Source of the DNA: an uncultured Coriobacteriaceae bacterium
GTDB lineage: Bacteria > Actinomycetota > Coriobacteriia > Coriobacteriales > Coriobacteriaceae
NCBI GenBank assembly: GCA_949298635.1
Contig: CASFXG010000009.1
Span: 1-37,673, forward strand
Direction: 5' to 3'
DNA length: 37,673 nt
Positions 15,476 through 23,123 of the stretch are shown one piece after another. Position numbers and translations under genes: made by a program. The notes under the pieces were generated by a model. The model made no database searches and was not told the origin of the DNA. It saw only the letters and a list, made by a program, of their open reading frames with translations. How positions within the stretch are numbered: position 1 is the stretch's first letter; every line of letters starts with the position of its first letter.

Positions 15476-17291
15476 GGCGCACCTCCTGAGCGAGCTCGTC
15501 GAGGGTGAGCGGGTCGCCTTCGATGGGAACGCCTTGTGCGCGTAGGCGGCGCGCCGTGGCAAGCGCACTCGGCACGCCGGGAAGCAGCGCCTCGTCGATG
15601 CCGAACACCGTGCGCGGGGTTCCTTCGGCAACCACCACCCCGTGGTTGAGGGCGACGACGTGGTCGGCAAGTTCGGCAACATCGTCCATATCGTGCGTGA
15701 TGACGAAAAGCGTTGTCCCGGCGTCTTTGAGCGCGAGCATGAGCGCCCGCATGCGACGGCGAGCCTGGGGGTCGAGACCGGCCATGGGCTCATCGAGCAC
15801 GAGCACGCGGGGCCGCATGGCGAGCACGCCGGCGATAGCGACGGCACGGCGCTGGCCGCCGGAAAGCGCGAACGGTGAGCGTTCGAGAAGGTCGGGGGCA
15901 TGGGAGAGGCCGACGGCGTCGAGCGCGCCGGAAACGCGCCGCTCGACCTCTTCAGCCGAAAGACCGAGGTTGCGTGGGCCGAACGCGATGTCGTCGAAGA
16001 CCGTTTCGGCGAAGAGCTGGCGCTCGGGGAGCTGCGCGACGTAGCCTATTTGGGCGCGGAGATCGTCGCGGCGTGCTTCGTCCGCGCTGTCGATGCCGCT
16101 TACGCGCACGGTGCCGGTGTTGGGCAGCTTAAGCGCGCAGGCGAGCTCCGCGGTGGTGGACTTTCCCGATCCAGTGCGACCGATGAGCGCGGTGAGCGAA
16201 CCCGTTGGCACGGTGAAGGAGACGTCGCGCAGGGTGTCTGCGGTGCGCGGCATGCGGCGGCGGGGACGCACGCCCAGGCGCGCGAGCAGGCCGGTGCGCC
16301 GGTGAGGGTGTTGAGCGTCCGCGTAGGAGAACGACACGTGCTCAAACGTGATAGCAGCGCGTTCCTTGGTTGGTTGCTGCTCTCTGTGTTCGGGAAATTC
16401 GGGCAGGATATGGCCGGTGATGGGGTCGGATTGCGAGAACACGGGCCTTTTTCTGCCCGGATTTGGCGAGGACTGTTCGTCCGGCTTGCGCGCGTCAGCG
16501 ACCGCATCCTCGAGGCGCAGCTCGAATGGCAGCTCGAGGCCGAGCGCTCGAATGGCTTCGCGCTGGGAGAAAACCTCATCGGGCGTGCCGTCGAGTGCGA
16601 CCGCGCCCCGTTCGAGCACGATGACGCGATTCGCATCCAGGGCATCGTCCATGAAGTGCGTGATGTGGATGATCGTGATGCCGCGCTCGGAAAGCCCGCG
16701 CAGCACATGCTGGATTGCCTGGCGGCCGTGTGCATCGAGCATCGCGGCGGGCTCGTCCAAGATGAGCACCTCGGGCTCCATGGCGAGCGCGCCCGCGATG
16801 GCCACGCGCTGGCGCTGTCCGCCGGAGAGATCGGCGGGATCTGCCTGGGCAAAATCCGACATGCCGACCGCTTCGAGCGCGGCATCGACGCGGCGCGCGA
16901 TTTCCTCAGACGGCACGCCGAGGTTTTCCGGGCCAAAGGCGACGTCGTCGGCGACGATGCTCGTCACCATCTGGTCATCGGGGTATTGAAAGACCATTGC
17001 CGCGCGCCGGCGGATCTCGAGCGCCCGCTCGGGGTCGCCGTCGATGTTCATGTCGAAGGTGCGCGCTTGCCCGCCAGTAGGGACGAGCAGCGCGTTCATC
17101 AGGCGTGCGAGCGTCGACTTACCGGAGCCGTTGCCTCCGAGGATGCACACGTGCTCGCCGCGCGAAACGCGCAGGGTCACGCCGCGGACGGCTTCTTCGG
17201 CGGCGCCGGGATAGGCGAAGTGAACGTCTTCGAAGTCGATGGCGGGGCTTGGCATACGGTCGAAGCTTGGCGTGCGGTCGGGGCTTGGCAT
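15459..17291 (-). CDS. Fused double-ATPase of ECF transporter (EcfA1-EcfA2)
   Basis: A 610-residue protein with two ABC ATPase domains in one chain. Domain 1 (about 16-262) has Walker A GGNGSGKST (52-60), Q-loop FQYPDDQM, LSGGQ and VLILDEP. Domain 2 (about 315-600) has Walker A GRTGSGKST, VAQLPERQL, LSGGQ and VLVLDEP. Most bacteria encode these as separate EcfA1 and EcfA2. The linker (about 265-312) contains residues encoded by a 70-bp repeat (16395-16464) in frame. The ATG at 17291 lies one base after the ribU stop, without a clear ribosome site; ATG 17255 is an alternative, and the codons between are a tandem PSPDRT/PSFDRM/PSPAID repeat. It powers riboflavin uptake with RibU and EcfT. Confidence 0.93.
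   Translation of the reverse strand: MPSPDRTPSFDRMPSPAIDFEDVHFAYPGAAEEAVRGVTLRVSRGEHVCILGGNGSGKSTLARLMNALLVPTGGQARTFDMNIDGDPERALEIRRRAAMVFQYPDDQMVTSIVADDVAFGPENLGVPSEEIARRVDAALEAVGMSDFAQADPADLSGGQRQRVAIAGALAMEPEVLILDEPAAMLDAHGRQAIQHVLRGLSERGITIIHITHFMDDALDANRVIVLERGAVALDGTPDEVFSQREAIRALGLELPFELRLEDAVADARKPDEQSSPNPGRKRPVFSQSDPITGHILPEFPEHREQQPTKERAAITFEHVSFSYADAQHPHRRTGLLARLGVRPRRRMPRTADTLRDVSFTVPTGSLTALIGRTGSGKSTTAELACALKLPNTGTVRVSGIDSADEARRDDLRAQIGYVAQLPERQLFAETVFDDIAFGPRNLGLSAEEVERRVSGALDAVGLSHAPDLLERSPFALSGGQRRAVAIAGVLAMRPRVLVLDEPMAGLDPQARRRMRALMLALKDAGTTLFVITHDMDDVAELADHVVALNHGVVVAEGTPRTVFGIDEALLPGVPSALATARRLRAQGVPIEGDPLTLDELAQEVRHVSTR
16395..16464. repeat. 70-bp inverted-repeat element in the EcfA linker (family F2)
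   Basis: Ends pair in 12 of 14 positions (16395-16408 with 16451-16464). Read on the minus strand it starts AATCCGGGCAG and ends in GCCCGAATTT. The intergenic stretch 31658-31727 is the same length and matches in about 46 of 70 positions without gaps, including 17 of the 18 bases from AATCCGGGCAG through AAAAGG. Here it is in frame and encodes NPGRKRPVFSQSDPITG and a few more residues of the linker. Confidence 0.78.
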
Positions 17292-17292
17292 G

Positions 17293-17877
17293 TTAGCGCT
17301 GGTTGCTGCCAGAGATTTCGGCAGCTTGATCTGCAAGCACGTTCATGCACGGCGCAAGCAGCACCTGGCCGGCGATAACGTTAATGGCCATCTTGAGCGC
17401 GTTGAACGGCAGGAGGATGGGCAGGATCATCGCGACGACGTCCATCATGGTCACGGCGGTGTAGAGCGGCGTCACCACGAGGTTGAGCGCGCACGTCACG
17501 GCGACGGAGAGCACCGCGCCCGCGACCATGCCGGCGACGCTCGCCGCGCGCGTGCGGCTGCGGGCGTAGATGAGCGCGGCGGGAATGATGAGCGTGCAGG
17601 TCGAGACCATGCCCATGGGCGCGCCAAACGGGTCGAGGAACACGCGGGGCAGCCAGGAGATGATGGCGACCGCGGCGCCGAGCTTGGGACCGAAGGCGAG
17701 CGCGGCGATGAGGCAGACGATGCCCGAGGGGTCATACATGAGCCACGGCGCCGCCGGGAAGATGGGGATTTGGATGAAGCTCAAGATGAGCGACGCGGCG
17801 GTGAAGAGCGCAGCGAGGGCGATCTTCTTGGTGTTGACGGTGCTGGTGCGCGCGTCGGCGCGGGTGGAACTGCTCAT
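17293..17877 (-). CDS. ribU: ECF-type riboflavin transporter S component (RibU-like)
   Basis: A 194-residue integral membrane substrate-binding subunit. It has about six hydrophobic segments, with the S-component N-terminal motif IALAALFTAASLILSFIQIPIFP and a Pro-Trp-Leu-MYDPSG loop like that of RibU proteins. The FMN riboswitch directly upstream is the strongest evidence that the substrate is riboflavin. The ATG at 17877 was chosen because GGAGGTG precedes it by the right distance, while the longer open frame to 18048 runs through the riboswitch and cannot be coding. It is the first gene of ribU-ecfA-ecfT. Confidence 0.94.
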   Translation of the reverse strand: MSSSTRADARTSTVNTKKIALAALFTAASLILSFIQIPIFPAAPWLMYDPSGIVCLIAALAFGPKLGAAVAIISWLPRVFLDPFGAPMGMVSTCTLIIPAALIYARSRTRAASVAGMVAGAVLSVAVTCALNLVVTPLYTAVTMMDVVAMILPILLPFNALKMAINVIAGQVLLAPCMNVLADQAAEISGSNQR

Positions 17878-17885
17878 GGCAGCAC

Positions 17886-18062
17886 CTCCGTTTCTTCCAT
17901 CCGGACTGTACCGTCGGCTCCGGAGTCGCACCGGATCGGCCGCGTGGGGACGCGGTTCGCGGGCTTCTGGCATGGGGCGCGGGCGCGTGTGTTGCTGTGC
18001 CGCGCTGCGCTGAGGCGTTCGCCAGTTACCGCCGGTAGGGAATTTCACCCAACCCTGAAACT
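17886..18062 (-). promoter_or_regulatory. FMN riboswitch (RFN element)
   Basis: On the minus strand the RFN consensus blocks appear in order: GGGTGAAATTCCCTACCGGCGG, given here as 18050-18029 with its conserved GAAATTCCC; then AGCCCGCGA near 17960; then GATCCGGTGCGACTCCGGAG near 17936-17917; then GCCGACGGTACAGTCCGGATG near 17917-17897. The outer stem pairs GTTTC with GAAAC. The 3' side runs into the ribU ribosome-binding site, so FMN binding probably blocks translation. A -10-like TATAGT lies just upstream (minus strand of 18073-18078). The P3-P4 region is longer than usual. Confidence 0.94.
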
Positions 18063-18112
18063 ATGCGGGACTACTATACCCCTTTTGCGCTAGGCCGGCG
18101 CGCGGGATGCGG

Positions 18113-18144
18113 GATGTTAAAAAACCCTGGGGTGTTTTTACATG
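18113..18144. terminator. Copy of the CCCCAGGGG palindrome between ribU and murB
   Basis: This is a near-perfect palindrome with ATGTTAAAAA on the left and GTTTTTACAT on the right of a CCCTGGGG centre. It lies between the divergent ribU and murB units, so there is no obvious upstream transcript to end. That suggests the family is mobile or has another role as well as termination. Confidence 0.7.
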
Positions 18145-18322
18145 TTGCGGTGCCGGCGGCACAAGATGCTAAGCCCCTAGCTTTTATTGGGCCCGTGCAC
18201 GGTTATTTGACCAGCGGGTTGATACCTTCTGCCATTCTCGTGCGCGGCGGAAAAGTCGGGGTATAGTGGAAGCGGATGAAAACGAGGGCGGGCGCTGCGG
18301 TGCGCCTGCGAAGGCGGTCACC

Positions 18323-19282
18323 ATGCACGAATATGAAGCCATCAGCGACGAGATTATTTGCGCACTCGGTGCGGCGGCGGGCGAAGATGCCGTGCTGCTC
18401 GCTGAGCCTATGCGCGAGCACACCACATTCAAGATCGGCGGACCGGCGGACGCCGTAGTTTCGCCCCGCACGCCTGAGGCCGCCGCCCGTACGCTCGACG
18501 TGTGCGCCATCGCCGGCGTGCCAGTGACCGTAGTGGGCAACGGTTCCGACTTGCTTGTGGGCGACCGAGGCATCCGCGGCATTGTGGTGCTGCTGCGTGA
18601 GAACATGAGCGAGGTACGTGTCGAGGGTACGCGTGTGCACGCCCAGGCAGGTGCACTCTTGCGCGATGTTGCCTTGGCGGCGGCCGACGCCGGCCTTTCC
18701 GGTTTGGAACCCCTGTGGGGCATTCCGGCGGCGGTCGGAGGTGCGTGCCGTCAGAACGCTGGCGCCTACGATGCCTGTATCGCCGACGTGCTCGAGTCGC
18801 TCACGGCATACGTGCCGGGCGCTGTGCTTGCGGACGGCACGCGTGCAAAGGGCACGGTACGCACGTTTACCTGCGAAGAGCTGGATTTCGGCTATCGCAA
18901 GAGCCGCGTGGCAACCGATGGGCTCGTCGTGCTCGAGGCGACGTTTGCCCTCACGCCGGATATGGAGGCCTCGATTCGTGGCCGCATGGACGACTACCAG
19001 CAGCGCCGTGAGGAGAAGCAGCCGCTCGAGCTGCCCTCCGCCGGCTCGACGTTCAAGCGCCCGCCAGGCTACTTCGCCGGCAAGCTCATCATGGACGCTG
19101 GTCTGCGCGGCTATCGCGTGGGCGGGGCGCAGGTCTCGGAGAAGCACTGCGGCTTCGTGGTGAATACCGGCGAGGCCACAGCGGCTGACGTGAACGCGCT
19201 CATCGAGCACGTCCAGGACGAGGTGCGCACGCAGTTCGGCGTCGAGCTCGAGCCCGAGGTGCACCGCATCGGCGAGTTCTAG
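18323..19282 (+). CDS. murB: UDP-N-acetylenolpyruvoylglucosamine reductase MurB
   Basis: A 319-residue FAD enzyme that reduces UDP-GlcNAc-enolpyruvate to UDP-MurNAc with NADPH in peptidoglycan synthesis. Visible are NGSDLLVGDRGIRG (73-86), WGIPAAVGGACRQNAGAY (132-149), the active-site Arg192 in GYRKS, the proton donor Ser242 in PSAGSTFKRP and the catalytic Glu312 in LEPEVHRIGEF. The short form without the extra Tyr loop is a type II MurB, as in Gram-positive bacteria. The ATG at 18323 has AAGGCGG 5 bases before it; an in-frame GTG at 18266 is possible. A small oddity is ACRQNAGAY where most MurB have xxxMNAGAY. Confidence 0.96.
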   Translation: MHEYEAISDEIICALGAAAGEDAVLLAEPMREHTTFKIGGPADAVVSPRTPEAAARTLDVCAIAGVPVTVVGNGSDLLVGDRGIRGIVVLLRENMSEVRVEGTRVHAQAGALLRDVALAAADAGLSGLEPLWGIPAAVGGACRQNAGAYDACIADVLESLTAYVPGAVLADGTRAKGTVRTFTCEELDFGYRKSRVATDGLVVLEATFALTPDMEASIRGRMDDYQQRREEKQPLELPSAGSTFKRPPGYFAGKLIMDAGLRGYRVGGAQVSEKHCGFVVNTGEATAADVNALIEHVQDEVRTQFGVELEPEVHRIGEF

Positions 19283-19289
19283 CCAGTCC

Positions 19290-19385
19290 GTGGGACTTTG
19301 GTGGGATTTTGGCACCAGGTCTCAAAATCTCATTCCGCAGGTAAAGGGGATGGTGGGACTTTAAGACCTGGTGTCAAAGTCTCAC
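19290..19385. repeat. REPIN-like inverted doublet between murB and glyA
   Basis: Two units, 19301-19333 and 19353-19385, are inverted copies with a few mismatches. Each has GTGRGA(Y)TTT at one end, the core CACCAGGTCT and AAARTCYCA at the other. A partial direct copy begins at 19290. The unit closely matches that at 34633-34731. The downstream copy ends 20 bases before the glyA start, so it lies in the glyA leader. Confidence 0.82.
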
Positions 19386-19404
19386 CTAACACGAGGGGGA
19401 TGCC

Positions 19405-20655
19405 ATGACGTACGACCACGTTGCCCAATCCGATCCCGAGGTCGCGTCGGCGCTGGCGCAGGAGCTAGCCCGCCAGCGCGAGACCATCGAGCTCATCGCG
19501 TCCGAGAACATCGTCTCGCCGGCGGTGCTCGAAGCCGTGGGCAGCGTGCTCACGAATAAGTATGCCGAAGGCTACCCGCGTCACCGCTACTACGGCGGCT
19601 GCGAGAAGGTGGACGTGGTCGAAGACCTCGCCCGCGCCCGTGCGTGCGAGCTTTTCGGCTGCAAACATGCCAACGTGCAACCGCATTCCGGGGCGAATGC
19701 CAACCTCGCCGCGTACATGGCGCTCATCGAGCCCGGCGACACGGTCATTGGCATGAGCCTCGATCAGGGCGGCCACCTCACGCATGGCTCGCCGGTCAAC
19801 TTCTCCGGACGGCTGTATCGCTTCCTGTCCTATGGCCTCGACCCCGCGACCGAGACCATCGACTACGACGGTCTCGAGCGTCTTGCCCGGCAGGAACGGC
19901 CGAAGCTCATTGTGGGTGGCGCCTCCGCGTACCCGCGCGTCATCGACTTCGAACGGCTCGGGGCCATCGCGCACGGTGTGGGTGCGAAGCTCATGATCGA
20001 TATGGCGCACATCGCCGGCCTCGTGGCGGCGGGCGCGCACCCCAGCCCCTTCCCGCACGCGGACGTGGTGACGTCGACCACGCATAAGACGCTGCGCGGC
20101 CCCCGCGGCGGCCTTATCCTCACGAACGACGACGAGCTTGCGAAGGCTATCGACAAGGCAGTCTTCCCGGGCACGCAGGGCGGCCCCCTCATGCATGTGA
20201 TTGCGGGCAAGGCGGTCGCGTTCGGCGAGGCACTGCGCCCGGAGTTCCGCGACTACATCGCGCACGTGGTGGAAAACTGCGCCGCCTTGGGCGAGGGACT
20301 CGTTGCGGGCGGGCTGCGGCTGGTCTCGGGCGGCACGGACAACCACCTGTGCCTCGTGGACCTCACGCCGGCCGACGTGACCGGCCGCGACGCCGAGCAC
20401 CTGCTCGATAGCGTGGGGCTCACGGTCAACAAGAACGCCATTCCTGGCGAACCGCGTTCACCGTTTGTGACGAGCGGCATCCGCGTGGGATCCGCTGCCG
20501 GCACCACGCGCGGCTTCTCGGCCGAAGAATTTCGCGAGATCGGCGAGCTCATCGCGCGCGCGGTGTTCCATAAAGACGACGAGGCCGTGCTCGCGGCCGT
20601 GCGCGCCCGCACCACGGAGCTCCTCGCCACGCACCCGCTCTACCCGGAGCTGTAG
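19405..20655 (+). CDS. glyA: Serine hydroxymethyltransferase
   Basis: A 416-residue PLP enzyme that converts serine and tetrahydrofolate to glycine and 5,10-methylene-THF. The N-terminal [16 protein letters not shown] block, [30 protein letters not shown] and the PLP-lysine motif [14 protein letters not shown] (Lys228) are all present. The C-terminal [15 protein letters not shown] block is also normal. The length is typical. The ATG at 19405 follows ACGAGGGGGA. The gene is flanked on both sides by palindromic elements, so it is probably monocistronic; a REPIN-like pair lies in its leader and a perfect 62-bp palindrome lies after it. Confidence 0.97.
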   Translation: MTYDHVAQSDPEVASALAQELARQRETIELIASENIVSPAVLEAVGSVLTNKYAEGYPRHRYYGGCEKVDVVEDLARARACELFGCKHANVQPHSGANANLAAYMALIEPGDTVIGMSLDQGGHLTHGSPVNFSGRLYRFLSYGLDPATETIDYDGLERLARQERPKLIVGGASAYPRVIDFERLGAIAHGVGAKLMIDMAHIAGLVAAGAHPSPFPHADVVTSTTHKTLRGPRGGLILTNDDELAKAIDKAVFPGTQGGPLMHVIAGKAVAFGEALRPEFRDYIAHVVENCAALGEGLVAGGLRLVSGGTDNHLCLVDLTPADVTGRDAEHLLDSVGLTVNKNAIPGEPRSPFVTSGIRVGSAAGTTRGFSAEEFREIGELIARAVFHKDDEAVLAAVRARTTELLATHPLYPEL

Positions 20656-20656
20656 C

Positions 20657-20753
20657 GTCCCAAAAAGGGACAGGTGCATATTGGGACACCAACACTTTGG
20701 GGACGGGGTCAAAAGTGTTGAATTCAACACTTTTGACCCCGTCCCCAAAGTGT
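20657..20753. repeat. Small hairpin plus perfect 62-bp palindrome after glyA
   Basis: GTCCC-AAAAA-GGGAC stands at 20657-20671. From 20692 to 20753 the sequence is a perfect, uninterrupted palindrome of 62 bp, centred on GAATTC (20720-20725). Each half contains ACACTTT and AAAGTGT, so each half can also fold by itself around GGGGACGGGG. It is thus two REP-like units fused head to head without a spacer, and related to the elements at 14576 and 37565. Confidence 0.9.
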
Positions 20754-20834
20754 ATAAAAGCCGTGGCTGGTTGAGCGCGGCGTTGCGTATCATAGGTAGG
20801 GCAACAAGCGCATGTACACACGGAGGCACGGTAG

Positions 20835-21695
20835 ATGATCAAGCTGTTTGCGAGCGATTTGGACGGCACGCTGCTCAACTATTTCCACCATGCAGATCGT
20901 GTGGTGCGGGCTGCTGCGCGCGAAGTTGTCGCGTCCGGCGCGCATATGGTGCTCGCCACGGGACGCACCTCGCATTCCGGCGCGAGCCATGGGTTTGGCG
21001 ACTTGCCTCTCGAGATCGTGGGGTCGAACGGTGCCATCATCCGCGACGCCCATGGCACGGTGCTCAAGTCGTTCGTCATCGACCAGACGCTTGTCGAGGA
21101 TCTGCTGCGTGCGTTTCCGGCGATCGTTTTCGAATGCGTTGCGGCCGAGGGTTCCTACATAACGGGTTCGTTCGACGAGTGGATGGCAGGCTTCTCGGGA
21201 AAGAACGCGCTAAGCCGCGCGGCCATGATGCGTCGCAACCGCAAGCGCGCCGCGAGCGATCCCACGCTCGTCCTCTCGCAAACCGTTGACCAGGTGCTCG
21301 AGCACGATATCTGCAAGCTCAATTGCCGCACGCGCGACGAGGGGCTCAAGCGCGAGCTCTCCGCCTACCTTGCAGATCACACCGACACGCTGGTAAACGA
21401 GCCGTTTCAGCCGGTGATGTTCGAGATTTCGAGTGCCGGCGTCAACAAGGGAGCGGCGCTTGCTTGGCTCGCGGCGCACCTGGGTATCGCCGAGGACGAG
21501 GTCGCGGTTTATGGCGACGGCGGCAACGATATCCAGATGCTCGAGCGGTTTGCCCATGCGTACGCGCCGTCGAATGCCAACGCCGCGGCGAAGCGCGCGG
21601 CGGGAACGGTCATCGGATCCAATGTCGCATATGCGGTGCCGCGGCACATGGTGCGTACGGTGCGCGCCCAGCAAGGTCGGTACGTGGTCGAGTAG
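20835..21695 (+). CDS. Cof-type HAD-IIB phosphatase
   Basis: A 286-residue HAD hydrolase of the Cof/YidA subfamily. Motif I is DLDGTLL (Asp8, Asp10), motif II is ATGRT, a large C2 cap follows, and the late motif YGDGGNDIQMLE supplies the Mg-binding aspartates. Family members dephosphorylate sugar phosphates, FMN or PLP with broad specificity, and the substrate cannot be set from sequence. The ATG at 20835 follows GGAGGCACGGTAG. Upstream is the 62-bp palindrome, so it probably has its own promoter, although no good -35/-10 pair was found. Confidence 0.92.
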   Translation: MIKLFASDLDGTLLNYFHHADRVVRAAAREVVASGAHMVLATGRTSHSGASHGFGDLPLEIVGSNGAIIRDAHGTVLKSFVIDQTLVEDLLRAFPAIVFECVAAEGSYITGSFDEWMAGFSGKNALSRAAMMRRNRKRAASDPTLVLSQTVDQVLEHDICKLNCRTRDEGLKRELSAYLADHTDTLVNEPFQPVMFEISSAGVNKGAALAWLAAHLGIAEDEVAVYGDGGNDIQMLERFAHAYAPSNANAAAKRAAGTVIGSNVAYAVPRHMVRTVRAQQGRYVVE

Positions 21696-21831
21696 CGCGG
21701 CGTTCGGCGTCGGCGAGCATGCGCCGAGGCGTGCGCGGAGGTGCGGTCCGTGCGCATCTGGGCGTATGAGGTTCGGCGAACGAGGGTACCGGTAAGGCAG
21801 ATAGACTGCTCTTTGAAGGGGAGGCTCTTCG

Positions 21832-22650
21832 ATGGATCCTTCAATTGCGCGCGCTCTTATATGGGCGGCATGTGGTTGCGGCTTTACGTGGCTCATGACG
21901 ACGGCGGGTTCGGCTGTGGTGCTCTTTACCGGGAAAGACCCCGAACGCGGCAAGCTCGCGCACCATATATTCCTAGGCTTCGCAGCGGGCGTCATGATCG
22001 CCGCGAGCGTGTGGTCGTTGCTTAATCCGGCTATCGAGCAGGCGGAGGAGCTCGGACAGATCGGTTGGATTCCTGCTGCGGGCGGGTTTTTACTGGGCGT
22101 GGCGTTTCTTATCGCGCTCGATACGCTGCTGCCGCATCTCCATGTGGGAAGTGATGAGCCTGAGGGCTTGCATGCGGGATGGAAGCGCACGACGCTGATG
22201 GTTTCCGCTGTGACGCTCCACAACATCCCTGAGGGCATGAGCGTGGGTCTGTTGTTCGCGATGGCGTCACAGGCGTCGGGCGCGGCGGGTGATACGTATC
22301 TCGGTATGGCGTTTGCGCTTGCGCTCGGTATCGGCTTGCAGAACTTTCCCGAGGGCGCAGCGGTGTCGTTGCCGCTTCGCCGCGAAGGATTCAGCCGCTG
22401 GAAGGCATTCGTGGTGGGAAGTCTCTCGGGTATCGTGGAGCCCATCTTTGGCGTGGCGGTGGTGCTTGCGGCGGGCTGGATCTCGCCGTACATGCCCTGG
22501 ATGCTCGCGTTTGCTGCCGGCGCGATGATCTACGTGGTGGTTGAGGAGCTCATTCCCGAAGCGCACTTGGGTGAGCATTCCAACGTGGGCACACTCGGTG
22601 TCATCGCCGGGTTCGTGATCATGATGGTGCTCGACGTCGCGCTGGGGTAA
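21832..22650 (+). CDS. ZIP-family divalent metal transporter
   Basis: A 272-residue membrane protein of the ZIP family (GufA/ZupT group) with about eight hydrophobic helices. The metal path motifs HNIPEG (130-135) and QNFPEG (170-175) are visible in helices 4 and 5, as is the His-containing cytoplasmic loop LLPHLHVG (99-106), where ZIP proteins bind excess metal. It probably imports zinc or iron/manganese. The ATG at 21832 follows GAAGGGGAGG. It stands alone; a cluster of palindromic elements lies between it and the tetR gene. Confidence 0.93.
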   Translation: MDPSIARALIWAACGCGFTWLMTTAGSAVVLFTGKDPERGKLAHHIFLGFAAGVMIAASVWSLLNPAIEQAEELGQIGWIPAAGGFLLGVAFLIALDTLLPHLHVGSDEPEGLHAGWKRTTLMVSAVTLHNIPEGMSVGLLFAMASQASGAAGDTYLGMAFALALGIGLQNFPEGAAVSLPLRREGFSRWKAFVVGSLSGIVEPIFGVAVVLAAGWISPYMPWMLAFAAGAMIYVVVEELIPEAHLGEHSNVGTLGVIAGFVIMMVLDVALG

Positions 22651-22705
22651 CGGGGGCGGTTTGGGAGCCGCGCTGAGCCCCGCCACCCACTGCGCTCCGC
22701 GGTTT

Positions 22706-22858
22706 TGGCCAAAAACGAAAGCTTGGTGACACTTCCTCTCGAGAAATGGGGGTGGGTATCGCCCATCGCCCTGGTAGCGGGTGCGGTTATCCCAGCTATG
22801 GGGAAATCGCACCGACCCTTCCGCAGGATGAGCGTCACCAAGCTTTCGTTTTTGGCCA
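22706..22858. repeat. MITE-like 153-bp inverted-repeat element after the ZIP gene
   Basis: Perfect 25-bp ends lie at 22706-22730 and 22834-22858 (TGGCCAAAAACGAAAGCTTG at the left edge). The spacer of 103 bp contains further imperfect complementarity (GCGGTTATCCC / GGGGAAATCGC). Size and structure are like the F1 elements in hypF and at 29457, but the ends differ. No second copy was seen here. Confidence 0.85.
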
Positions 22859-22887
22859 CTTTGCGCCAAAGGCCAGTCAATCTAAAC

Positions 22888-22955
22888 GTGGGACTTTCGC
22901 ACCGGGTCTGATTGTCCCAGAGGTGGGACAATCAGACCCGGTGCGAAAGTCCCAC
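22888..22955. repeat. REPIN-like perfect 32-bp hairpin
   Basis: Arms 22888-22919 and 22924-22955 are perfect inverted repeats with the loop GAGG. Each arm is one unit that starts GTGGGACTTT, has GCACCGGGTCT and ends GTCCCA. It is the tightest example of the class. It lies only 30 bases after the 22706-22858 element, so this 250-base stretch is entirely palindromic sequence. Confidence 0.9.
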
Positions 22956-23024
22956 TTGTCGCGTCGCGCCGCTTTACCATCCCTTGATGCTTGTGAATAC
23001 CTCACGGTGATCGCCGAGCGGCGC

Positions 23025-23053
23025 TTGTTATTTCACGCTATGTGCAATAATAC
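23025..23053 (+). promoter_or_regulatory. Promoter of the tetR-activase operon, with possible operator
   Basis: TTGTTA (23025-23030) and TAATAC (23048-23053) are separated by 17 bases, a good sigma-70-type promoter. Just downstream, ACTCACCGAGTGA and the palindrome ACTTAAGT (near 23052-23077) form inverted repeats where a TetR repressor could block the start of transcription. Confidence 0.65.
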
Positions 23054-23123
23054 TCACCGAGTGAAAGACTTAAGTGAGAATTTCAGTCCTGGACGGAAAC
23101 TCTCACGTTCGCGAAGGGAACGT

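Noticed and set aside
15476..15901. Longer ecfT reading frame (405 codons)
   Set aside because: The upstream part is the shadow of the ecfA ATPase in another frame; conserved EcfT sequence begins at the ATG at 15475.
17878..18048. N-terminal extension of ribU to 251 residues
   Set aside because: The extension lies in the FMN riboswitch, and a good ribosome site stands before the ATG at 17877.
22746..23123. N-terminal extension of the TetR protein to 364 residues
   Set aside because: It would read through two palindromic elements and the promoter; the helix-turn-helix starts normally from the ATG at 23124.
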